Assembly (NCBI GenBank): GCA_965657945.1
Contig: CBFHPW010000021.1
Location: forward strand, 1-37,639
DNA length: 37,639 nt
DNA from: CAJJDF01 sp965657945
GTDB lineage: Bacteria; Bacteroidota; Bacteroidia; Flavobacteriales_D; CAJJDF01
Direction of reading: 5' to 3'
Below are positions 25,741-33,800 of this stretch, piece by piece (the stretch's first letter is position 1; each line of letters starts with the position of its first letter). Below the pieces are notes generated by a model. It ran no database searches. It saw only the letters and a list, made by a program, of their open reading frames with translations, and was not told where the DNA came from. A program made the position numbers and the translations under genes.

Positions 25741-25852
25741 GATAAAAACAAGTGAAACTGTTCCTCTACGTATCAAGAGGGTATTTTCATCTGCTATTCG
25801 CAAAAATGGTATTTGTTATTTAGAATTAATTGCTAACTAATGAATACATAAA

Positions 25853-26845
25853 ATGACTAAAAACTATCTATTGATCTTTGCGGGAGTTCTCTCTTTCTCT
25901 GCATTTTCTCAAACTAATACCGCTGATTTTGAAGATTTGGCTTTACCTCTAGACACCTTTTGGAATGGTAGTAATCTTTCTGGTGGCTTTAATTCCGGAA
26001 TGGTGAGATTTCAAAATCAATACGATACAGCCTGGGGTGGATCTTGGAAAAAGTTTGCTTACTCCACCATGCGAGACACCACCACTGCAAGTTATGCCAA
26101 TCAATATAGTTGTATTTCGGGCAAGGGAGTTGGAAGTTCTGATACTTATGGCGTTGGATATTTTAATGGAACCGATTTTCCTTCATTATTTTCATTGACA
26201 ACACCATCTTCGGGTATTTCTTTGTTTAAAGGTGTATATATAACTAATACAACCTATGCTTATTTAAGTATGAAAAATGGTGATTCTTTTGCAAAAAAAT
26301 TTGGCGATAGTACAGATGTTTCAGGGAGTTTAGATGGCACCTCAGGCAGAGATTGGCTCAAGTTAACTATCTACGGAAGTACTGATTCTCTGGAGTTTTA
26401 TTTGGCAGATTATAGGGGGCCAGATTCAACTGATTACATTATTAAAGACTGGACTTATGTTGATTTAACTCCATTAAACGAAAATATGAGTTTAAGTTTT
26501 AAACTAACTTCCTCGGATAATGGTGCTTTTGGGATGAATACCCCAGGTTATTTTTGTTTAGATAGTTTAATTTATGAAGGAGTTACTTCCTTGTCTGAAG
26601 TTCAAGAATTTTCAATTTCTGTGTATCCCAACCCCACTCAAAACTCAGTTAAAATAAGTTTTGAATCAAATAAAGTAAGTGGTTTTTATAGAGTAACAGA
26701 CATTGCTGGAAGAGAAGTGATGAATGGAGAATTTTCAGAACTTAATTCAGTTGAATTGGATTTATCCAACGAGAAAAATGGAGTTTACTTTTTATCTGTT
26801 TCGAAAGGAGATACTGTCGTTACTCGTAAAATAATAAAACATTAA
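25853..26845 (+). CDS. DUF4465-type secreted protein with T9SS sorting domain, putative cobalamin binder
   Basis: A 330-aa protein that is first in the riboswitch operon. It has a signal peptide (MTKNYLLIFAGVLSFSAFSQ) and a DUF4465-like jelly-roll domain at about 22-245 (ADFEDLALPLDTFWNGSNLS, then GGFNSGMVRFQNQYDTAWGG and YCLDSL-type end). A T9SS type A sorting domain follows at about 255-330 (VYPNPTQNSVKISFESNK to VYFLSVSKGDTVV). The riboswitch and the BtuB-like gene behind it argue for surface capture of cobalamin or cobinamide. I recall that DUF4465-like proteins accompany B12 receptors in Bacteroidota but cannot confirm whether the BtuH family falls in it. It abuts the next gene with no gap (TAA ATG). 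Confidence 0.85.
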   Translation: MTKNYLLIFAGVLSFSAFSQTNTADFEDLALPLDTFWNGSNLSGGFNSGMVRFQNQYDTAWGGSWKKFAYSTMRDTTTASYANQYSCISGKGVGSSDTYGVGYFNGTDFPSLFSLTTPSSGISLFKGVYITNTTYAYLSMKNGDSFAKKFGDSTDVSGSLDGTSGRDWLKLTIYGSTDSLEFYLADYRGPDSTDYIIKDWTYVDLTPLNENMSLSFKLTSSDNGAFGMNTPGYFCLDSLIYEGVTSLSEVQEFSISVYPNPTQNSVKISFESNKVSGFYRVTDIAGREVMNGEFSELNSVELDLSNEKNGVYFLSVSKGDTVVTRKIIKH

Positions 26846-27811
26846 ATGAAGCAATTTTTTTACCTAGTTTTTTTTGTGTTTTTGGGCCAATATTCCTTGG
26901 GTCAAGGAACTTTTGCCCCAGGAGTGGGAAGAGCAGGAACTACTGCCATGCACAAAGATAGCACAAGCTTTGTGGCTTGGGTTTCGGATTGCATTATTCG
27001 CAGAGGATACCAACAAATAAATGATTCTACCTTAGGAAAAGCAACCTCCGGAGACTCTACGGATGTAGCTGGGAAAGCTGATGGAATGTCGGTTAGCTTG
27101 GGAGATGGCGGTGAAGCTTTCATTGCGCTAAGTCAGGCAATTTTCAACGGTCCCGGGATGGATTTCGCAGTGTTCGAAAATGGATTCTCTTCTTCCTTTT
27201 TAGAATTAGCTTTTGTAGAGGTAAGCTCCAATGGAATAGATTTTTTTCGATTCCCATCTACCAGCCAAACTCAAGTTACAAGTCAAATTGGTAGTTTTGG
27301 AACCATCGATCCCACGGAAGTGCATAATCTGGCGGGTAAGTATCAGGTGAATTATGGAACTCCATTTGATTTGGAAGACTTACCCGATACAAATGTATTG
27401 AACAAGTACGCTGTCACTCACATTCGAATAATCGATGTAGTTGGAAATATCAACGAACCATTTGCATCAAAGGATAATCATGGCAATGTGTTAAACGACC
27501 CTTGGCCCACACCATTTCCTTCCTCAGGGTTTGATTTGGACGCCATTGGTCTTATTCACGTAAATGGAATTAATGCAATTTCACAGGTTGAGATTGAGCC
27601 ATTTGTTTTGTACCCAAACCCTTTTTCTCACCAATTAAGTATCGAGGCTTTGGTTGATATTCATTCCATAGAATTGATTTCAATAGAGGGAAAGATTAAC
27701 AGATTTAGCCCAAACAAACAATTAGACGTTTCTCTACTTCATTCCGGAGTTTATGTCGTTCGAATCACTACTCAAAACCAAGTCTATGTCAAGAAAATGG
27801 TTAAAAAGTAG
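26846..27811 (+). CDS. T9SS-secreted surface protein of the B12 operon, putative
   Basis: A 321-aa protein with a signal peptide (MKQFFYLVFFVFLGQYSLGQ), an unnamed beta-rich domain at about 22-245 and a T9SS type A sorting domain at about 250-321 (YPNPFSHQLSIEALVDIHSI to GVYVVRITTQNQ). Typical segments are SVSLGDGGEAFIALSQAIFN, MDFAVFENGFSSSFLELAFV and WPTPFPSSGFDLDAIGLIHV. I do not recognise a named family, although similar proteins appear to me to be annotated only as 'cell surface protein'. It starts directly at the DUF4465 stop, and its end overlaps the btuB start by 26 nt. Its place in a B12-repressed operon suggests a role in cobalamin capture or surface assembly. Confidence 0.75.
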   Translation: MKQFFYLVFFVFLGQYSLGQGTFAPGVGRAGTTAMHKDSTSFVAWVSDCIIRRGYQQINDSTLGKATSGDSTDVAGKADGMSVSLGDGGEAFIALSQAIFNGPGMDFAVFENGFSSSFLELAFVEVSSNGIDFFRFPSTSQTQVTSQIGSFGTIDPTEVHNLAGKYQVNYGTPFDLEDLPDTNVLNKYAVTHIRIIDVVGNINEPFASKDNHGNVLNDPWPTPFPSSGFDLDAIGLIHVNGINAISQVEIEPFVLYPNPFSHQLSIEALVDIHSIELISIEGKINRFSPNKQLDVSLLHSGVYVVRITTQNQVYVKKMVKK

Positions 27812-29684
27812 TGGGTTTCTTTTTTTGATTTTAGCTTTCGATGCCCAATCCCAGCAATTGGATACGTTAGACACCTTTGTAGTGGAAGAAAGTCTAACCA
27901 AATTAGAATCATTTTCTAGCCTAGAATTACCCTTTGATTCTTCTGGATTTCGGTCTTTGGATGTATTAGTAGAGCAGTCGCCAGCCTATCTAAAAAATTA
28001 TGGCCAAGGGCAGTTAGCTACCCTTTCTATTCGTGGAAATGGGGCTTCTCAAACTCAAGTGTTTTGGAATGGATTTAAAATGAATTCACCCACCTTGGGA
28101 CAAACAGATTTATCCTTAATACCTTCCTTTTTTTTTAATTCTGCTACCCTCAATTTTTCTGGAGCGAGTTCGGTAAACGGAAGTGGAGGAATAGGAGGTA
28201 GTATTGATTTAGCAAATAAGTTGATTTGGAAAAAAGGTTTTTCTATCAAATACGGCAGTCAGTTTGGAAGTTTCTCTTCTTCAACTTCTAATTTAGGACT
28301 CTCTTTTGGAGGTGATAAAGTGTTTCATAAACTAAAACTCTTAACACGAAAAGGTGAGAACGATTTTTTTTACCAAGACATAAGTCAACAATCAAAACCT
28401 GAAGTGAATCAAGAGAATAATGCACTCTTTCAGTTTGGAGGACAATATGAAATTGGAGCAAAACTGAACAAGAAAAATTTGTTACAAGGGACAATTTTCT
28501 ATTTTAATAGCTCGAGAGAAATTCCACCAATAATTGGGGCAGTATCGAACCAAGAAAAACAGTTAGACAAATCTATACGGTCATTTGTCTCTTGGAAATC
28601 GTTTCAAAACAAAATAACCACCGACTTAAGAATTTCTTATTTCAAAGAAAAATTGAATTACGCAGACTCAGTTTCGTCCATTTTTTCTGAAGTCAACTTA
28701 GATACTTACCAAGCACAATTTAGGACTAAATTTATGTGGTTAAATTCTTTTGATGTAGAAACATCTATTCAAAACTCCTTGTCGGTTGTAAATTCCTCGG
28801 GATTTAGCGAAAAAGAAAGAAGAAACGAGGCAGGTGTGTACCTGAAAATTTCTGAAGAGTTAAAAAAAATAGACTACGAGGTATTTGGAAGGCAAGAAAT
28901 TGTAGATGACGTTTTTTCTCCAATTGTTTTTGGTGGAGGGTTGGTATACAAGCCTTTTGAGAAGGGCATAAGATTCAGAGGAAATATTGCAAGTAATTAT
29001 CGAGTGCCTACTTTAAATGATTTGTATTGGGCGCAAGGAGGGAACACAAACCTTTCTCCAGAAAAAGGCTGGGGAAGTGAACTGGGGTTCGATTACGAGT
29101 GGATCAAATCCAAAGAGGATAAGAAGAGAATACGAAAATCAGTTTGGAAAACAAGCATTATTGGGTTTTACAACCAAACTGATAATTGGATACAATGGGT
29201 GCCAACCAACTTGGGATATTGGTCGCCAAAAAATATAAAGCAAATACAGAATAAGGGAGTGGAGGCAAGCATGAAGTTTCAACTTTCCTCCAAAACATCA
29301 AGTATTAATTTGTCATTTTTTTACACTTACACGCATTCCAGAAACAATAGTTCTGTCGATCAAAATGAGGAGGTGAATGGAAAAACTCCAATCTACATCC
29401 CAACTCACAAGGCAAATTCTAGTATTTCGATCAAAAAAAGTAATTTTTCGGTGGTTTACACTCAAATTTATAACGGCAGAGTGTTTATTGATGAATCCAA
29501 TTCTACTTACCTTCCTCATTATTTTCCTGCAAATATAAGTGTGAATTATGCCAATAAACTAAAAAAAGTTTCTTACCAAATAGGAGGAAGGGTAATCAAT
29601 GTGTTTGATGAGCCATATCAAGTTGTTGCCAACAGGCCAATTCCTGGAAGAAATTATTCAATCTTTTTAACTTTAGCTCTATGA
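27786..29684 (+). CDS. btuB: TonB-dependent cobalamin receptor, BtuB-like
   Basis: A 632-aa receptor. I start at ATG 27786, where the signal peptide (MSRKWLKSSGFLFLILAFDA) begins, not at 27753, which lies further inside the previous gene. A short TonB-box-like stretch (DTFVVEESL) is followed by a plug domain at about 50-150 (SIRGNGASQTQVFWNGFKMN, SSVNGSGGIGGSID) and a beta-barrel. The length is close to E. coli BtuB (about 614). It has no carboxypeptidase-like domain. The B12 riboswitch, DUF4465 protein and BtuG-like lipoprotein around it make cobalamin the likely cargo. The ABC permease genes btuCDF are not in the window. Confidence 0.9.
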   Translation: MSRKWLKSSGFLFLILAFDAQSQQLDTLDTFVVEESLTKLESFSSLELPFDSSGFRSLDVLVEQSPAYLKNYGQGQLATLSIRGNGASQTQVFWNGFKMNSPTLGQTDLSLIPSFFFNSATLNFSGASSVNGSGGIGGSIDLANKLIWKKGFSIKYGSQFGSFSSSTSNLGLSFGGDKVFHKLKLLTRKGENDFFYQDISQQSKPEVNQENNALFQFGGQYEIGAKLNKKNLLQGTIFYFNSSREIPPIIGAVSNQEKQLDKSIRSFVSWKSFQNKITTDLRISYFKEKLNYADSVSSIFSEVNLDTYQAQFRTKFMWLNSFDVETSIQNSLSVVNSSGFSEKERRNEAGVYLKISEELKKIDYEVFGRQEIVDDVFSPIVFGGGLVYKPFEKGIRFRGNIASNYRVPTLNDLYWAQGGNTNLSPEKGWGSELGFDYEWIKSKEDKKRIRKSVWKTSIIGFYNQTDNWIQWVPTNLGYWSPKNIKQIQNKGVEASMKFQLSSKTSSINLSFFYTYTHSRNNSSVDQNEEVNGKTPIYIPTHKANSSISIKKSNFSVVYTQIYNGRVFIDESNSTYLPHYFPANISVNYANKLKKVSYQIGGRVINVFDEPYQVVANRPIPGRNYSIFLTLAL

Positions 29685-30712
29685 AAAATATACCTATTTA
29701 TCTAGCAACATTAATTATCGCTTGGAGCTGCAAAAAAGAAATAGGTCCTCAAATTTTATTTCCAGAAAATGAAGGGAAAGGCGATTTGCTCGTTTTAAAT
29801 GAAGGGAATTTTGGGTTTGGAAATGCTTCTGTTTCGATACTAAACTCCGAAACTGGCAAAATTGCCAATAATCAATTTCGATTGGTAAACGGAGTAGGGA
29901 TAGGAGATGTGCTTCAATCGGCCAAGCGATATCAGGACAAGTATTATTTTGTGGTCAATAATTCGGGGAAAATTGTAGTCACAGATACGAACTTCAGTTT
30001 ACTGCATGAGATAAAAGGTTTTAATAGCCCACGCTACTTGGAGTTTTATGGAAACAAAGCATTTGTGAGTGATTTAAAACAAGGAGGGATTTATGTGGTG
30101 AACTTGGATTCACGTCAAATTGTGAATGAAATAACAACCCAAGGATGGACGGAAGAATTGGAAATCGTCAATTCGAAGTTGATTGTAATGGATAGAGGAA
30201 ATTATTTGTCCAATTCAGATTCAAACCACATGTATATCATCGACCCAGAGTTAGAAATAAAAACAGACAGTATGAAAACGGGAATAAATCCAAATAGCTA
30301 TTGTCTGGATGGGAATGGCAAGCTGTGGGTCCTTACTTCTGGGTTGGCTGGATTAGAAGTTCCAGCTTTAACTCAATTTGACTTAGACAGCAAGAATATT
30401 CTATTTCAGTATCAGTTCTCTTCGTCTCGGATTCCAAATAAGTTAAGGTATAGCTCTCTCAATAATAGGCTGTATTTTATCGATCATTCTATTTACTCAA
30501 TTCAAACGAATGGAACAGAGCAAATTCCGGAGATTTTTTATAGTAGGAACAGAGAAAATTTTTATGGTTTGGATGTCATTCGAGGAAAGATATTTGCAAC
30601 TAACGCAAAAAACTACAATCAATCAGGAGATATTAACATTTTTGATTTTAGTGGAAATACATCAACGAATATAGCTTCAGGTCTTATCCCGTCTATGGTT
30701 TTGCTAAAATAA
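29681..30712 (+). CDS. BtuG-like beta-propeller lipoprotein (YncE/DUF5074-type)
   Basis: A 343-aa lipoprotein (MKNIPIYLATLIIAWSC; the lipobox AWSC is imperfect, lipidated Cys 17). The mature part has repeated propeller blades: LLVLNEGNFGFGNASVSILN, YYFVVNNSGKIVVTDTNFSL, KAFVSDLKQGGIYVVNLD and KLWVLTSGLAG. BtuG of Bacteroides is a surface seven-bladed propeller that binds B12 tightly and lies over BtuB as a lid. The fold, the position directly behind btuB and the ATGA overlap all fit. The operon ends here. Confident in the propeller lipoprotein, less so in cobalamin binding. Confidence 0.8.
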   Translation: MKNIPIYLATLIIAWSCKKEIGPQILFPENEGKGDLLVLNEGNFGFGNASVSILNSETGKIANNQFRLVNGVGIGDVLQSAKRYQDKYYFVVNNSGKIVVTDTNFSLLHEIKGFNSPRYLEFYGNKAFVSDLKQGGIYVVNLDSRQIVNEITTQGWTEELEIVNSKLIVMDRGNYLSNSDSNHMYIIDPELEIKTDSMKTGINPNSYCLDGNGKLWVLTSGLAGLEVPALTQFDLDSKNILFQYQFSSSRIPNKLRYSSLNNRLYFIDHSIYSIQTNGTEQIPEIFYSRNRENFYGLDVIRGKIFATNAKNYNQSGDINIFDFSGNTSTNIASGLIPSMVLLK

Positions 30713-30752
30713 CCATGTTTGCTTTGTTATACTTATTAACAATTCGTGTGTT

Positions 30753-30785
30753 TTTGTTAAAAAGTTTGGACGTGCATAAATTTTG
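30753..30785 (+). promoter_or_regulatory. Predicted promoter of the 1569-aa surface protein gene
   Basis: A -33 box TTTG (30753-30756) lies 20 nt before TAAATTTTG (30777-30785), which is TAnnTTTG with one extra base. The 5' leader would be about 80 nt. Copies of TTGTTAA(C) lie around it (30736-30742 inverted, 30754-30760, 30783-30790, 30852-30859). Confidence 0.55.
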
Positions 30786-30872
30786 TTAACGTAAAGTTTT
30801 TTCTAATTTAACGGATCGTTTTGCTTTTATCTTAAGTAAAACGCTGTAAAATTGTTAACCAAATAAACACAA

Positions 30873-33800
30873 ATGAAGAAAAATTATTTTTTACTTATTC
30901 TCCTCGCTTTCCTGGGGAATTTAATGTATTCTCAGAGTACAACCGTTTTGGGTACCCCCGGTACCACTACCAATCAAGCCCTTCCAGTAGAGCCCTATTA
31001 TGGTTATACTTATTCTCAATCTATTTTGACCGCTTCAGAGTTAAATGCGTCAGGTATATTAGGTGTGAATGAAATAAGTGCAATTACACTGGATTATACT
31101 AATACAACATTAACAAATTCTGATGATTGGACTGTTTACATGGGGCATACTTCTAAAACTGGTTTTTCCTCAAGTTCTGATTGGGAATCTGTTGCTTCAT
31201 TAACAACTGTTTTCTCTGGAACTGTCTCAGTAACAACTGGAACAACAAATACAGTTGTTGTAACCTTCTCTACCCCTTTTATGTGGGATGGGATTAGTAA
31301 CATTGTTATTGCTTTTGACGAAAATGCCTCGAGCTACGGGTCTAGTTCAGATGATTTTTATTGCAGATCAACAACTGGTACAAGAAGCTTAGTATACAGA
31401 AATGATTTTACAAACCCTGATCCAGCCTCCCCGCCTTCTGCTACTTATCAAAGAAATTATGTACCTAACATGTCGATTACACATACCCCTCAACAAGGAA
31501 ATGTTGTAATAGGTACACCGGGAACATTGACGAATCAAACTTTACCAATTGAGCCGTATTATGGATATTCCTATTCACAAAGTATTTTTCCTGCTTCTGA
31601 ATTGATTTCAGCGGGTATAACGGGTGCTAGATCTTTAGATACTTTAACCTTTGAATATACTAGTTCAAATCTGAATAGTTCTGATGCATGGACAGTTTAT
31701 GTTGGTCATACACTGAAATCATCATTTTCTTCTTCAACTGATTGGGAACCGTTTGCGAGCCTAAATCAGGTTTTTTCTGGCACCGCTACTGTAACAATTG
31801 TTTCTGGTTCAAATAATTTAGTAAAAATTGCATTATCCTCACCTTTTGTTTGGAATGGAGTTGATAATATTGTAATTGCAGTTGATGAGAATCAATCTGG
31901 ATATGGTTCTTCTTCAGATGATTTTTACGGAAGAGCGACTACATTAAATAGAAGTCTAATCTACAGAAATGACTTTACAAACCCTGATCCTAATAGCCCG
32001 CCAACAGCAACCTATCAAAGAACTGCTGTACCAAATTTAAGTATAGCCTTTTCAGCAGCACCGTCATGTAATTTACCCCTTGGAATAGCCGTATCTAGCC
32101 TTACTTCTTCAAGCGCTAACATTTCATGGACACATCCTTCTTCAACAAATTTTAAATTTGAATATGGACCAACAGGTTTCACATTAGGTACAGGTACAAG
32201 TGATACCACATCCTCTTTATCAACTGCTTTATCCAGTTTGACTGGAAATACAACCTACGACTTTTATGTACAGGCCTATTGTGGTTCTAGTGATTCAAGT
32301 GGTTATAACGGCCCAATTTCTTTCACAACCTTATGTAATTCTGCAACCATACCTTACATACAAGATTTTACAACCTGGCCTCCATCTTGTTGGGATTTGA
32401 CGGGTGGTTCAAATAATTGGATTCAATATACAGGTGGAATAGCAAGAGCGAATTTTTGGAGTATCTCTTCAGGTACACTCCACATGATGACAGAGCCAAT
32501 AATTGTAAATGCGAATGCAAGATTAAAATTTGACTGGTCGAGAAATTTTTCTTCTTCATACACAGATTCTGTTGCTGTTCAAGTAAGAGAGGTTGGTGGT
32601 GCATGGAATACTGTTTGGGGTATGACTAATCCTTCGTCTAATGATGGAGCCACAAATACCTCACCTGGATCTTTTGTAACAGAAACAATTATGTTGGATT
32701 CTGCCACCTACACGAATAAAACGATTCAAGTAAGATTCGTTGGGGTTTCTGATTGGGGACCTGACTTTTTTGTTGACAATGTAATAGTGGAGGCAATTCC
32801 AAATTGTCCTGATGCTGTGGCTTTAAATGCTTTCAATATATCAGCAACTTCAGCAAACATCAACTGGACAAACAGCGCTGGATCAGCTAGCTCTAGAATT
32901 GAATATGGTGCTGCTGGATTTACCTTAGGAAGTGGAACATCTATAATTGTTACGAATGATACAGTTCCATTAACAGGTCTTACTCCATTTACAACCTATC
33001 AATATTATGTTACTTCTCTTTGTACAGCCTCTGATTCAAGTCCTTGGGCTGGACCTTACACATTTACTACCTTGTGTAACGATACCAATGTTGGACCTTG
33101 GTCAGATGGAGTAGAAGGGCATCCAACTACAACAACTGGGTCAGCCATCGCAAACTGTTGGACTTCAACAAATACGGGGTCTGTGTTTGATTGGAACATT
33201 TCTTCAGGGGGAACACCTTCCTCTGCAACTGGTGCACTTTCAGCTAATTCTGGTTCTAAGTTCTTCTACACTGAAGCTTCTGGAGCAGGTGTTGGTGATA
33301 CAGCAATTTTAAATTCTCCTTCAGTTGATCTATCAAGTTTGACCACGCCATTTTTAGAATTCTATTACCACATGTTTGGAAACCAAATTGGTTCGTTAAG
33401 TGTAGAAGTTTTTAATGGTACAACTTGGACAAATGAAGTAACACTTACTGGAGCTCAGCAAGCCACGCAAGCGTCCAGTTGGAACCAGCAATACGTAGAT
33501 TTATCATCTTACTCTGGAATTATTAAGTTAAGATTCATTGCAGTTAGTAATGGTACCTATGAGGGTGATATTTCGTTGGATGATATTTCTGTAGTCGAGT
33601 CACCAGCTTGTTTTTCTCCTACGGCTGCTGCAGTGACAGTAAATACCAGTACGAGTGCAACCGCAAGTTGGTCAGCGCCATTGTTTGGGACACCAACAAG
33701 TTACATCGTTCGTTACGACACTGCTGGTTTTGACCCATTAGTGACTGGAACCAATGTCGTTTCTAGTACATTGTCTACAACGTTTACTGGTCTTGCAGCG

